NCBI RefSeq assembly: GCF_001269655.1
Contig: NZ_LHVE01000020.1
Coordinates: forward strand, 682,001-746,000
Length of the DNA: 64,000 nt
Origin: Pseudomonas thivervalensis
GTDB lineage: Bacteria; Pseudomonadota; Gammaproteobacteria; Pseudomonadales; Pseudomonadaceae
Reading direction: 5' to 3'
Part shown: one piece after another, positions 25,200 to 34,124 of the stretch
How the letters are laid out: each line of letters opens with the position of its first letter
Numbering within the stretch: the first letter of the stretch is position 1
Translations under genes and position numbers: made by a program
The notes under the pieces: generated by a model
Database searches by the model: none
Told to the model about the DNA's origin: nothing
The model's input: the letters and a program-made list of their open reading frames with translations, nothing else

Positions 25200-26206
25200 T
25201 AGCGCAGCACCTCCATGTGGACATCGGCCGCGGTGAAGCGGGCAAACGCCGCCTCCATGTCACCGCCGGTGATGGCGAGGGTCAGTTGCCCGTAGGGGGT
25301 GTCTTTGATGCGGTCGATGCGACCGGCCAGGATGCTGTAGTCCACGCCGGTTTCCCGGGCGACGGTGCCGAGCAATGGCGCGTAGGTCGCGTCGCCCTGG
25401 AACGTCAGACGCACGATGCGCCCTGGGACGTGGGCGAAATCGTCGCGCTGTTCGCTTTCGTCGATCTGCTCGTCTTCCTGGACGAAACGCTTGGTGGTCG
25501 GGTGCTTGGGGTGCAGGAACACCTCGGCCACCGGACCTTGCTCGACGATCACGCCGGCGTCCATCACGGCCACTTGATCGCAAACCCGGCGGATCACGTC
25601 CATTTCATGGGTGATCAGCACGATGGTCAGCTTCAGCTCGCGGTTGATCTCCGCCAGCAGTTGCAGGACCGAGGCGGTGGTCTGCGGGTCGAGGGCGCTG
25701 GTGGCCTCGTCGCACAGCAGGATCTTGGGTTTGGTCGCCAGGGCGCGGGCAATGCCGACGCGCTGCTTCTGGCCGCCGGACAGTTGCGCCGGGTATTTGC
25801 GAGCGTGGTCGGACAGCCCTACCCGCGCCAGCAGCTCGGCGACGCGGCGGTCGATTTCGCTGCGGGACAATTCACCGGCCAATGTCAGTGGCAGCGCGAC
25901 GTTGTCGGCCACGGTCTTGGAGGCCAGCAGGTTGAAGTGCTGGAAGATCATCCCGACTTGCTGGCGGAAGCGGCGCAGGCCGCTGGCGTCCAGGGCGGTG
26001 ACTTCTTCGCCGTCGACGATGATCTTGCCGCCCGTGGAATCTTCCAGGCGATTGATCAGGCGCAGCAGGGTACTTTTTCCTGCACCGGAATGGCCAATCA
26101 GGCCGAAGACCTGACCGTTCTCAATCGTCAGACTGGTCGGATGCAGGGCGGGGATATCCCTACCGGCGACTCGGTAGGTTTTATGGACGTCTTGAAACTC
26201 GATCAC
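25199..26206 (-). CDS. metN: D-methionine ABC transporter, ATP-binding protein
   Basis: A 335-residue ATPase. It has Walker A GHSGAGKST, signature LSGGQKQRVGIARAL, Walker B ILLCDEATSALD and H-loop LITHEMDVI. The last 90 residues form the regulatory C2/NIL domain (VDYSILAGRIDRIKDTPYG), which binds methionine and inhibits transport in the family. The start is GTG with AAGG upstream. It is the first gene of the operon. The length matches MetN. Confidence 0.95.
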   Translation of the reverse strand: MIEFQDVHKTYRVAGRDIPALHPTSLTIENGQVFGLIGHSGAGKSTLLRLINRLEDSTGGKIIVDGEEVTALDASGLRRFRQQVGMIFQHFNLLASKTVADNVALPLTLAGELSRSEIDRRVAELLARVGLSDHARKYPAQLSGGQKQRVGIARALATKPKILLCDEATSALDPQTTASVLQLLAEINRELKLTIVLITHEMDVIRRVCDQVAVMDAGVIVEQGPVAEVFLHPKHPTTKRFVQEDEQIDESEQRDDFAHVPGRIVRLTFQGDATYAPLLGTVARETGVDYSILAGRIDRIKDTPYGQLTLAITGGDMEAAFARFTAADVHMEVLR

Positions 26207-26453
26207 GTAGCGAACCTTGTGGGGCGCGTTGGAAAAGGATCAGCGGTTAGCCGGGCGCGCATTTTAGCCTGTCCGTATAGAGGTTCTTAGCATTTATTTG
26301 CGATCGGACCAGTCATTTGGCAATAACGCGATCAAAGGCCATAAAAAAGGAACACAGCCAAACGGCATGGGTCACTCATTAAGCCACTCGAAACTGCGTC
26401 GAACTCCACAGTCCAGTCTACGGCGTAGACGTTGTTCATTGAATGAAATGACC

Positions 26454-26540
26454 GTGGCGAGGGAGCTTGCTCCCGCTGGGATGCGTAGCAGCCCTTTGTG
26501 AGCGCTTTGCGCTCAAGCGGGAGCAAGCTCCCTCGCCACA
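26454..26540. repeat. BIME: paired inverted REP elements
   Basis: Two REP copies face each other (GGCGAGGGAGCTTGCTCCCG ... CGGGAGCAAGCTCCCTCGCC). They lie in the 360-base gap between divergent metN and katE. The rest of the gap must carry both promoters; I see no clear boxes. Confidence 0.88.
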
Positions 26541-26566
26541 GGGAACGCAAAGAGGAGTCATGCCTG

Positions 26567-28705
26567 ATGAGTACCAACAAGCCCACGGTCGACAAGAGCC
26601 AACTGGCCGGGACCGACACCCTGGATCGCGGCAACACCAACGCCAAGCTCGACAGCCTGGAACAGTTTCGCTCCGACGCCACTGAACAGGCCCTGCGCAC
26701 CAACCAGGGCGTGAAGATCGCCGACAACCAGAACACATTGCGCGCCGGCCCCCGCGGGCCCTCGCTGCTGGAAGACTTCATCATGCGTGAAAAAATCACG
26801 CACTTTGACCATGAGCGGATCCCGGAGCGCATCGTCCATGCCCGCGGCACCGGCGCCCACGGCTACTTTCAGGCCTATGAATCACATGCGGCCCTGACCA
26901 AGGCCGGTTTCCTACAAGACCCGAGTAAAAAGACGCCAGTGTTCGTGCGCTTTTCCACCGTGCAAGGTCCACGCGGCTCGGGTGACACCGTGCGGGACGT
27001 GCGTGGCTTTGCGGTGAAGTTCTTCACCGACGAAGGCAACTTCGACCTGGTGGGCAACAACATGCCGGTGTTTTTCATTCAGGACGCGGTGAAGTTTCCG
27101 GACTTTGTCCACGCGGTAAAACCCGAGCCTCATAACGAAATTCCTACCGGCGGTTCGGCCCACGATACGTTCTGGGATTTTGTTTCGCTGGTGCCGGAAT
27201 CGGCTCACATGGTGATCTGGGCGATGTCTGACCGGGCCATCCCAAAAAGCCTACGCACCATGCAGGGCTTTGGCGTGCATACCTTCCGTATGATCAACGC
27301 CGAAGGCCAGAGCAGCTTCGTCAAGTTCCACTGGCGGCCCAAGGCCGGGACCTGTTCCCTGGTGTGGGACGAAGCCCAGAAACTCGCGGGCAAGGACACC
27401 GACTACCACCGTCGCGACCTCTGGGAGTCGATCGAGATGGGCGACTACCCGGAATGGGAGTTCGGTGTGCAAATCGTTGCCGAGGAAGACGAGCACACGT
27501 TCGACTTCGACTTGCTCGACCCGACCAAGATCATCCCTGAAGAGCTGGTGCCTATCACGCCCCTGGGCAAGATGGTGCTGAACCGCAACCCGGATAACTT
27601 CTTCGCTGAAGTCGAACAGATTGCCTTCTGCCCTGGGCACATCGTGCCGGGCATCGACTTTTCCAACGATCCGCTGCTGCAAGGCCGGCTGTTTTCCTAC
27701 ACCGATACACAGATCAGCCGACTCGGTGGGCCGAATTTTCATGAGCTGCCGATCAACCGGGCGATCACGCCGGTGCACAACGGCCAGCGCGATGCGATGC
27801 ACCGCACCACCATCGACAAGGGGCGGGCGTCCTACGAGCCGAACTCCATCGACAGCGGTTGGCCGAAGGAAACCCCGCCTGGTCCGCAGGACGGTGGTTT
27901 CGAAAGTTATCCAGAGCGCATCGACGCCTACAAGATTCGCCAGCGCAGTGATTCGTTCTCTGATCATTTCTCCCAGGCGCGGCTGTTCTACAAGAGCATG
28001 AGCCCGCATGAGCAGGAGCACATCATCGCCGCCTACAGCTTCGAGCTGGGCAAGGTGGAACGGGAGTTCATCCGGGCGCGACAGGTGAATGAGATCCTCG
28101 CCAACATTGACCTGGAATTGGCCGGGCGGGTCGCCAAGAACCTGGGTTTGCCGGAGCCTACCGCCGGTACCGTCGATGTACCAACGCCATCGCTGGAACA
28201 ATCCCCGGCCTTGAGCCAGGCGAACCTGCTGTCCGGGGACATCAAGACGCGCAAAGTGGCGGTGTTGGTGGCCAACGGTGTCGATGGGGCGATCATCGAT
28301 GCGCTCAAGCAGGCTCTGGAGGCTGAGGGCGCCCACGCTAAAGTGCTGGGGCCGACTTCGGCGCCGGTCACCACGGTCGATGGACAAAAGCTGGCGGTGG
28401 ATGCGTCCATGGAAGGCTTGCCGTCCATTGCCTTTGACGCGGTGTTCGTACCGGGCGGCGCGGAGTCGATCAGGGCCTTGAGTCGCGATGGCGTGGCGTT
28501 GCATTACGTGCTGGAGGCCTACAAGCATCTGAAAGCCATTGGGCTTCATGGTGAGGCCCGGCAGTTGTTGGTCGAGCTGAAGCTGGAGGTGGATGCGGGG
28601 TTGATCGAAGATGCGGATGCGAGCGGTTTTTCGCGGTTTTTCGCGGCGATTGCTCAGCATCGGGTTTGGGCGCGGGAGCCCAAGGCGAAGGCGGTTCCGG
28701 CTTGA
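26567..28705 (+). CDS. katE: Large-subunit catalase (HPII / KatE type)
   Basis: A 712-residue clade-2 catalase that breaks down hydrogen peroxide in the cytoplasm. The active-site histidine is in RIVHARGTGAHGYF, the asparagine in LVGNNMPVFFIQD, and the heme-ligand tyrosine in RLFSYTDTQISRLGGPNF. A C-terminal class I glutamine-amidotransferase-like domain (about 560-712; KVAVLVANGVDGAIIDALK, VFVPGGAES) is the mark of large catalases. The ATG at 26567 has GAGGAG nine bases upstream. The longer frame runs through a REP element and is rejected. Confidence 0.95.
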   Translation: MSTNKPTVDKSQLAGTDTLDRGNTNAKLDSLEQFRSDATEQALRTNQGVKIADNQNTLRAGPRGPSLLEDFIMREKITHFDHERIPERIVHARGTGAHGYFQAYESHAALTKAGFLQDPSKKTPVFVRFSTVQGPRGSGDTVRDVRGFAVKFFTDEGNFDLVGNNMPVFFIQDAVKFPDFVHAVKPEPHNEIPTGGSAHDTFWDFVSLVPESAHMVIWAMSDRAIPKSLRTMQGFGVHTFRMINAEGQSSFVKFHWRPKAGTCSLVWDEAQKLAGKDTDYHRRDLWESIEMGDYPEWEFGVQIVAEEDEHTFDFDLLDPTKIIPEELVPITPLGKMVLNRNPDNFFAEVEQIAFCPGHIVPGIDFSNDPLLQGRLFSYTDTQISRLGGPNFHELPINRAITPVHNGQRDAMHRTTIDKGRASYEPNSIDSGWPKETPPGPQDGGFESYPERIDAYKIRQRSDSFSDHFSQARLFYKSMSPHEQEHIIAAYSFELGKVEREFIRARQVNEILANIDLELAGRVAKNLGLPEPTAGTVDVPTPSLEQSPALSQANLLSGDIKTRKVAVLVANGVDGAIIDALKQALEAEGAHAKVLGPTSAPVTTVDGQKLAVDASMEGLPSIAFDAVFVPGGAESIRALSRDGVALHYVLEAYKHLKAIGLHGEARQLLVELKLEVDAGLIEDADASGFSRFFAAIAQHRVWAREPKAKAVPA

Positions 28706-28743
28706 TGGCTGCCTGAAAGAAGCTTGTTGCTAGTAGGGACGCC

Positions 28744-28820
28744 TTCGCGAGCAGGCTCGCTCCCACATGAGATTTTGTGATCGACACAAAACCATTGTGG
28801 GAGCGAGCCTGCTCGCGAAG
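28744..28820. repeat. BIME: paired inverted REP elements
   Basis: CGCGAGCAGGCTCGCTCCCACA and its reverse complement face each other, between the convergent katE and lipoprotein genes. The pair may act as a bidirectional transcript end. Confidence 0.88.
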
Positions 28821-28824
28821 CTTC

Positions 28825-29538
28825 TTAGGGCTTACGCGGTGTCAACACCACCTGCGCCGGCACACTGCGCAAAATCTGCTTCTGCAGCTTCAGGTCAAAT
28901 CCCGGGTCCAGTTTTTTGACCCGCTTGCTCAGGAACGTCGCCAACCATGGATAGTCATCAGTACGCGGCGCCTGGATGCTGACGTCGCACTGATAATTCA
29001 CCACATCGGCAGCGATGGCGTCCAATTGCCGACGCATTTGCTGGATATCGGCGAGGTTAAGCGCAATCGTGGTGCTGGGAGCGCTCGGATCGATCACTTT
29101 GGCGACCGGTTTGGCTTCGGCAGCCTTGAGGTCGGCCTCGGCTTTTTCCAGCTCGGCCTTGCGGGCTTCGGCGATGGCGCTGTTGACCTCGCCGGTGAGG
29201 GCGGGGGCCTTGGGCATCAACGCTCGGGCACGGCTCAGGGCGGTGGCGGCGGCGTTGACATCGCCTTTTTGCAAGTCGATCTGGCTGCGACGCAAGTACG
29301 CCTCGGCCAGTTGCCGCTGGTAGGGTTCCAGCGAGCGGTCTTCAGGCGACTGGGCTTGCAAGGCGGCCAATTGGTCTTCTGCGGTGGCTAGCTCATTGCT
29401 GGCCAGGCTTTGCTCGAGCTGCGCGATGGCCGGGCCCCGTGTATCGGGGGCCTGGGTGACCGGCGGTGTACTCTGGCACGCGCCCAGCAGCAGGGAAAAT
29501 GCGACAAGGAGCAGATAACGGGAGGCGAACGGCTTCAT
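28825..29538 (-). CDS. Putative lipoprotein (PA5502-like)
   Basis: A 237-residue predicted lipoprotein: the signal peptide ends with the lipobox LLGAC, giving Cys21 for lipidation. The mature part is rich in Ala and Gln. It has a TPR-like helical stretch (EPYQRQLAEAYLRRSQIDLQKGDVNAAATALSRARALMP), a possible coiled coil (EARKAELEKAEADLKAAEA), and a conserved-looking end (DYPWLATFLSKRVKKLDPGF). It follows znuB by 37 bases on the same strand, as PA5502 does in PAO1 by recall. The function is unknown; a role in envelope metal handling would be guesswork. Confidence 0.75.
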   Translation of the reverse strand: MKPFASRYLLLVAFSLLLGACQSTPPVTQAPDTRGPAIAQLEQSLASNELATAEDQLAALQAQSPEDRSLEPYQRQLAEAYLRRSQIDLQKGDVNAAATALSRARALMPKAPALTGEVNSAIAEARKAELEKAEADLKAAEAKPVAKVIDPSAPSTTIALNLADIQQMRRQLDAIAADVVNYQCDVSIQAPRTDDYPWLATFLSKRVKKLDPGFDLKLQKQILRSVPAQVVLTPRKP

Positions 29539-29575
29539 TCCTGCGACTCTCTATTTGCGCAAAAAGCGAGCAAGT

Positions 29576-30364
29576 CTACACCCCTCGACGGGGCAGAACA
29601 AAACTCAGCAGAAACAACGCCGCGGCGCTGACCACGATCGATGGGCCGGCCGGGGTGTCCTTGAACCAGGAAAGCGCCAGGCCGCCACACACCGCGAGCA
29701 TGCCCAGCAGGCTTGCGCCCAAGGCCATCTGCTCGGGCGAGCGGGCGTGACGCTGTGCCGCAGCCGCTGGAATGATCAGCAACGAAGTAATCAGCAACAC
29801 GCCGACAATCTTCATCGCCACGGCGATGACCACCGCGATCAACAGCATCAGCGCCAAGCGCAGGCTGACCACGGGCAAACCCTCGACCCGTGCCAGCTCT
29901 TCATGGACGGTGACCGCCAGCAATGGCCGCCACAGCGCCACCAGCAACAGCAACACCGCCGCGCTGCCGCCGAGGATCCAGTCAAGATCCGTCGGACTGA
30001 TCGCCAGCAGATCGCCGAACAGATAGGCCATCAGGTCGATCCGCACATCACGCATGAAGCTCAGCACCACCAGCCCGAGGGACAAGGTGCTCGGCGCCAG
30101 GATGCCCAGCAGCGTGTCGGACGCCAGCGGCTGGCGCTGCTGCAGGGTGACCAGCACCACCGCCAGCAACAGGCAGCCAACGGTCACCGCGATGGCCGGG
30201 CTGACATCCAGCAGAAACCCCAGGGCCACGCCGAGCAACGCCGCGTGGGACAAGGTGTCGCCGAAATAGGCCATGCGCCGCCAGACCACGAACGAACCCA
30301 GCGGACCGGCTACCAGGGCAAGGGCAAGGCCTGCGAGCAGGGCGTACAACAGAAAATCAGCCAT
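29576..30364 (-). CDS. znuB: Zinc ABC transporter, permease
   Basis: A 262-residue inner-membrane permease of the metal ABC-3 family with about eight hydrophobic segments. Family text is FVVWRRMAYFGDTLSHAALLGVALG and MKIVGVLLITSLLIIPAAAA. The ATG at 30364 overlaps the end of znuC by eight bases, so translation is coupled. It imports zinc delivered by ZnuA. Confidence 0.94.
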   Translation of the reverse strand: MADFLLYALLAGLALALVAGPLGSFVVWRRMAYFGDTLSHAALLGVALGFLLDVSPAIAVTVGCLLLAVVLVTLQQRQPLASDTLLGILAPSTLSLGLVVLSFMRDVRIDLMAYLFGDLLAISPTDLDWILGGSAAVLLLLVALWRPLLAVTVHEELARVEGLPVVSLRLALMLLIAVVIAVAMKIVGVLLITSLLIIPAAAAQRHARSPEQMALGASLLGMLAVCGGLALSWFKDTPAGPSIVVSAAALFLLSFVLPRRGV

Positions 30365-31139
30365 GCTTGCAGCCGTCTCCATGAACATGTTTGGAAGCAG
30401 AAGGGGCGCTGACCACCGAGCCGTGCAGATCATGGGCGTGGTCATGGTGGTGGTGATAAATCGCCAGGCTCTGTGCGTTCTTTCCGAACAGCTCGACGAA
30501 GGCCGGATCGCCGCTGACTTGCTCGGGATGCCCGGAGCAGCAGACATGGCGGTTGAGGCACACCACTTGGTCGGTGGTGCTCATCACCAGGTGCAAATCG
30601 TGGGACACCATCAGCACACCGCAACCGTGGCGGTCGCGCAGACGCGTGATCAGGCTGTACAGCTCGGCCTGGCCCGCCACATCGACGCCTTGCACCGGTT
30701 CGTCGAGCACCAGCAGCTCCGGCTCACGCAGCAGGGCGCGAGCGAGCAATACCCGTTGCATCTCACCGCCGGAAACACTTTGCACCGGGCTGTCGATCAC
30801 CTGTTCGGCGCCGACTTCGTTGAGCGCGGCCAAGGCCCGTGCGCGATCCACGCCAGGCACCAGGCGCAGGAAGCGCAGCACCGACAGTGGCAGCGTCGGG
30901 TCGACGTGGAGTTTTTGCGGCATGTAGCCGATACGCAACTTGGGTTTGCGCCAGACGCTGCCGCTGTCGGGCTTGAGCAAACCCAGCACGGCGCGCACCA
31001 GGGTGGTCTTGCCGGCACCGTTGGGGCCGATCAAGGTCACGATCTGCCCCGGCTCGACGCTCAAGTGAATGTTGTCCAGCACGTTCTGCCCGGCGAACGT
31101 CACGGCCACCTGCTCGAGGCGGATCAGCGCGTTGCTCAT
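30357..31139 (-). CDS. znuC: Zinc ABC transporter, ATP-binding protein
   Basis: A 260-residue ATPase. It has Walker A GPNGAGKTT, signature VSGGEMQRVLLARAL, Walker B LLVLDEPVQGVD and the H-loop MVSHDLHLV. The last 30 residues are histidine-rich (IYHHHHDHAHDLHG, HVHGDGCKHG), an appendage that could bind zinc in the cytoplasm. Its ATG overlaps the zur stop (TGATG). Repression by Zur is expected. Confidence 0.95.
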   Translation of the reverse strand: MSNALIRLEQVAVTFAGQNVLDNIHLSVEPGQIVTLIGPNGAGKTTLVRAVLGLLKPDSGSVWRKPKLRIGYMPQKLHVDPTLPLSVLRFLRLVPGVDRARALAALNEVGAEQVIDSPVQSVSGGEMQRVLLARALLREPELLVLDEPVQGVDVAGQAELYSLITRLRDRHGCGVLMVSHDLHLVMSTTDQVVCLNRHVCCSGHPEQVSGDPAFVELFGKNAQSLAIYHHHHDHAHDLHGSVVSAPSASKHVHGDGCKHG

Positions 31140-31621
31140 CAGGCCCCCTGGCAGCCGGAGCAGAGGCCGACCACTTCGACGGTCTGAGTGTCGACGACGA
31201 AGCCGACGTCCTTGGCGCTGGCGACGATGGCATCGCTGATGGACTTCTGTTCCAGCTCGATGGCCGCGTGGCATTCGCGGCAGATCAGGAACTGGCCTTG
31301 GTGGGCGTGCTCCGGATGGTTGCAGCCGACGAAGGCGTTCAGCGACGAAATGCGATGCACCAGGCCGTTTTCCAAGAGGAAATCCAGCGCCCGATAGACG
31401 GTTGGCGGCGCGGCACGGCGGCCGTCCTGCTCGCTGAGCACGGCGAGGATGTCGTAGGCGCCCAGCGGCTTGTGGCTTTGCCAGACCAATTCCAGCACGC
31501 GCCGACGCAGGGCGGTCAGGCGCAACCCTTGGCGCGCGCAGATGGCGTCGGCCTCGGACAGCGCGCTGTGCACGCAGTGGGAGTGATCGTGGGGACGACT
31601 GGCAAGGGGTGTAATAGGCAT
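31139..31621 (-). CDS. zur: Zinc uptake regulator, Fur family
   Basis: A 160-residue Fur-type repressor that shuts off zinc uptake genes when zinc is bound. The DNA-binding part reads RLTALRRRVLELVWQSHKPLGAYDILAVL and AAPPTVYRALDFLLENGLVHRI. The structural zinc cysteines are in ICREC and LCSGC. An N-terminal stretch has extra His (RPHDHSHCVH). In PAO1 this gene is np20/PA5499. It heads zur-znuC-znuB and is divergent from znuA, with a Zur-type box between. Confidence 0.94.
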   Translation of the reverse strand: MPITPLASRPHDHSHCVHSALSEADAICARQGLRLTALRRRVLELVWQSHKPLGAYDILAVLSEQDGRRAAPPTVYRALDFLLENGLVHRISSLNAFVGCNHPEHAHQGQFLICRECHAAIELEQKSISDAIVASAKDVGFVVDTQTVEVVGLCSGCQGA

Positions 31622-31647
31622 GGGCAGCGACGAGTTTAGTGAGAGAC

Positions 31648-31660
31648 GTTATTATGTTAC
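31648..31660. promoter_or_regulatory. Candidate Zur box between zur and znuA
   Basis: The text GTTATTATGTTAC is a near-palindrome like the GTTATA-NN-ATAAC sites bound by gammaproteobacterial Zur. It sits in the 66-base divergent gap, placed to control both operons. Confidence 0.65.
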
Positions 31661-31687
31661 CCGTTCTCGCCTCTACGAGTGGTCATC

Positions 31688-32617
31688 GTGTCCCGATTTT
31701 TTTCGCTCTTTGTCGCTTTTGTCGCAAGTTTCCTACTGATTGGTTCGGCCCAGGCCGACGTCAAGGTGCTCACCAGCATCAAACCGCTGCAGTTGATTGC
31801 CGCCGCCGTGCAGGATGGCGTGGCCGTTCCGGAAGTGCTGCTGCCGCCAGGCGCTTCGCCGCATCACTATGCGTTGCGGCCATCGGATGTGCGCAAGGTG
31901 CAATCGGTGGACCTGCTGTACTGGATCGGGCCGGACATGGAAGGTTTCCTACCGCGCGTGTTGAACGGTCGTACCCTGCCGTCGGTCGCAGTGCAGGAGC
32001 TGCCGGGCCTTAAGTTGCGTCACTTCGCCCAGGACAGCGCGTCCCACGAGGATGATGACCATGACGGCGATGAGCACGATCACGACCATCGCCCTGGCAC
32101 TGTGGATGCTCACCTGTGGCTATCGCCGCTCAATGCGCGGGTGATCGCTGCGAAAATGGCGGCTGACCTGAGCGCGGCGGATCCGGCCAACGCGGCTCGC
32201 TATCAGAGCAACCTCAAGGGCTTCAACGAGCGCCTCGATGCCTTGGACTCGCGCCTCAAGACGCGCCTGGCCGGGGTCGCGGGCAAGCCGTATTTCGTGT
32301 TCCACGAAGCGTTCGACTATTTCGAAGACAACTACGGCCTCAAGCACGCCGGGGTATTCGCCGTGGCCGCCGAAGTCCAGCCCGGTGCCCAACATGTGGC
32401 GGCGATGCGCACGCGCTTGCAGGCGGTGGGCAAGACCTGCGTCTTTAGCGAACCGCCCCTGCGCCCGCGCCTGGCCGAAACCCTGGTGGCCGGGTTGCCG
32501 GTGAAGCTGGCTGAGCTGGATGCACTGGGCGGCTATACCCCGGCGACGGCGCAGGGGTATGAGCTGTTGTTGGAGAAGTTGGGGAATGATTTGGCGGGGT
32601 GCCTGGAGTCGCTATAG
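31688..32617 (+). CDS. znuA: Zinc ABC transporter, periplasmic binding protein
   Basis: A 309-residue cluster A-I metal-binding protein. The signal peptide is SRFFSLFVAFVASFLLIGSAQA. Metal ligands are expected at PHHYALRPSD, the DAHLWLSPLNA histidine and YFVFHEAFDYFE. A flexible acidic and histidine-rich loop (HEDDDHDGDEHDHDH, about residues 118-132) is typical of zinc-specific ZnuA. The GTG at 31688 is preferred, with GAGTGG upstream; a GTG three codons earlier is possible. Confidence 0.94.
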   Translation: MSRFFSLFVAFVASFLLIGSAQADVKVLTSIKPLQLIAAAVQDGVAVPEVLLPPGASPHHYALRPSDVRKVQSVDLLYWIGPDMEGFLPRVLNGRTLPSVAVQELPGLKLRHFAQDSASHEDDDHDGDEHDHDHRPGTVDAHLWLSPLNARVIAAKMAADLSAADPANAARYQSNLKGFNERLDALDSRLKTRLAGVAGKPYFVFHEAFDYFEDNYGLKHAGVFAVAAEVQPGAQHVAAMRTRLQAVGKTCVFSEPPLRPRLAETLVAGLPVKLAELDALGGYTPATAQGYELLLEKLGNDLAGCLESL

Positions 32618-32634
32618 CCTGCCAACACAGAACC

Positions 32635-32729
32635 TGTGGCGAGGGAGCTTGCTCCCGCTGGGCTGCGCAGCGGCCCCAAAATCTTGCGGTCGCTACGCAA
32701 CCGAGCGGGAGCAAGCTCCCTCGCCACAA
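32635..32729. repeat. BIME: paired inverted REP elements
   Basis: GGCGAGGGAGCTTGCTCCCG and its inverted copy flank GGGCTGCGCAGCGGCCCC, between the convergent znuA and thrB genes. Confidence 0.88.
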
Positions 32730-32752
32730 AGGCATTCAGATCCACCGAGGGG

Positions 32753-33703
32753 TCAGAGGGCGAAAGGCAACACCGTGTGAACCGCCTGCCGCTGCGCCAA
32801 GCGCTGCTGGAACTCCATCGGATCGTGAATCAACACATCCTGCCCGGCAAACGACTCAGCGGCGATCAACCGCGACAGCCAGAATCGCACGCACGCCACG
32901 CGCAGCAGGGTCGGCCAGAGCTCGGCCTCGGCAGCCGTGAACGGCCGCAGCGCCGCATAGGCGCCCAGCAACGCCCGCGCCCGGGCGCCATCGAGCACGC
33001 CGTCGTCATCCGAGCACCAGTCATTCAAGGCGATGGCGACGTCATACAGCATCGGCCCGGAGCAGGCGTTGTAGAAGTCGATCAGCCCGGTCAGGTGCGT
33101 GCCTTCGAACATCGCGTTGTCGCGAAACAGATCGGCATGAATGTTGGCCCGAGGCAGCGCCAGGATGCCGACCTTCTTCAAGGAAATTTCTTCCAGCGCC
33201 GCCTCCAGCAACTGACGCGGTTCGGCGTCGAGGTGCGACAGCAGTTTGCCGCCCTCCTCCTGCATCCAGTCCAGGCCGCGATCGGTCTTGCGCTTGATCA
33301 TGTTGTCGCGGGTCGCCAGGTGCAGATGCGCCAGCAACTCGCCGACTTGGGCGCAGTGCTGGGCGTTGGCCTGCTTGATGTGCTTGCCGGCCAGGCGCGG
33401 TTGCAGCAGCGCCGGCTTGCCCGCCAGTTCCCGCAGTGCGACGCCATCGGTGGTGCGCAAGGCGTAAGGCACCGGCAGGTCGGCGTCGTGCAGCACGTCC
33501 AGCAGCTCGATGAAGAACGGCATTTCCTGGACCGGGCCGCGCTCGACCAGGGTCAGGACGAACTCGCCCTGCTCCAGGCTGATAAAGAAATTGGTGTTTT
33601 CGCTGCCAGCGGCGATCCCCTGGAAATCAAGCAGGCGGCCGAGCCCGTAAGGGGCGAGAAAAGTTTCCAGCTCGGGCCGAGCCAGGGGCGTGAACACAGA
33701 CAT
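32753..33703 (-). CDS. thrB: Homoserine kinase (APH-fold, ThrB type)
   Basis: A 316-residue kinase that phosphorylates homoserine in threonine synthesis. It belongs to the aminoglycoside-phosphotransferase fold rather than the GHMP fold of E. coli ThrB. The Brenner-type catalytic motif is NIHADLFRDN, and the metal-binding aspartate is in GLIDFYNACSG. The N-terminal lobe has FFISLEQGEFVLTLVERG. It follows the DUF2782 gene by 59 bases on the same strand, as in PAO1 (PA5495/PA5494). Confidence 0.92.
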   Translation of the reverse strand: MSVFTPLARPELETFLAPYGLGRLLDFQGIAAGSENTNFFISLEQGEFVLTLVERGPVQEMPFFIELLDVLHDADLPVPYALRTTDGVALRELAGKPALLQPRLAGKHIKQANAQHCAQVGELLAHLHLATRDNMIKRKTDRGLDWMQEEGGKLLSHLDAEPRQLLEAALEEISLKKVGILALPRANIHADLFRDNAMFEGTHLTGLIDFYNACSGPMLYDVAIALNDWCSDDDGVLDGARARALLGAYAALRPFTAAEAELWPTLLRVACVRFWLSRLIAAESFAGQDVLIHDPMEFQQRLAQRQAVHTVLPFAL

Positions 33704-33762
33704 GGTTAAAACTGCCAGTACGGGCGCCCCTCAGCGGGCGCCGGTTGAAGTCGCGAGCGGGA

Positions 33763-34050
33763 CTACCACTCAAAGATTTTCCACGAAGGGATCAGCATAT
33801 CCGGCTGGTCCGAGCGGATGAAGTTTGCATCAGTGCCATCGGCGCGTACCAGGAAATACGGCTTGCCGTTCTTGGGCGTGACCTTGATCGCGTACAAAAA
33901 GCCGTTTTGCCGATACTCCTGAATGGTTTTATCGCCTTCGGTGCGGATGGTAACGTCCGGGTCCGCCGAGGGCGCGTCATCCGCCGCCATGACGGCCAAC
34001 GGGGTGAATGCAAACAAGCCAGCCAGTAACAGGCGATTTAGTGTACGCAT
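33763..34050 (-). CDS. DUF2782 periplasmic protein
   Basis: A 95-residue exported protein. The signal peptide is MRTLNRLLLAGLFAFTPLAVMA, followed by ADDAPSADPDVTIRTEGDKTIQEYRQNGFLYAIKVTPKNGKPYFL, which is the DUF2782 pattern. The function is unknown. It is upstream of thrB and divergent from polA. The gap to thrB holds a hairpin (GGGCGCC repeats at 33722-33742) that may trim expression of thrB. Confidence 0.85.
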   Translation of the reverse strand: MRTLNRLLLAGLFAFTPLAVMAADDAPSADPDVTIRTEGDKTIQEYRQNGFLYAIKVTPKNGKPYFLVRADGTDANFIRSDQPDMLIPSWKIFEW

Positions 34051-34124
34051 GATAACCTTGTCCCTTTGTCGTCAACGGTCCCGCTATTCTAGCCCCGGAC
34101 CCGCCGAAAAGGTTGATCCTGCTC

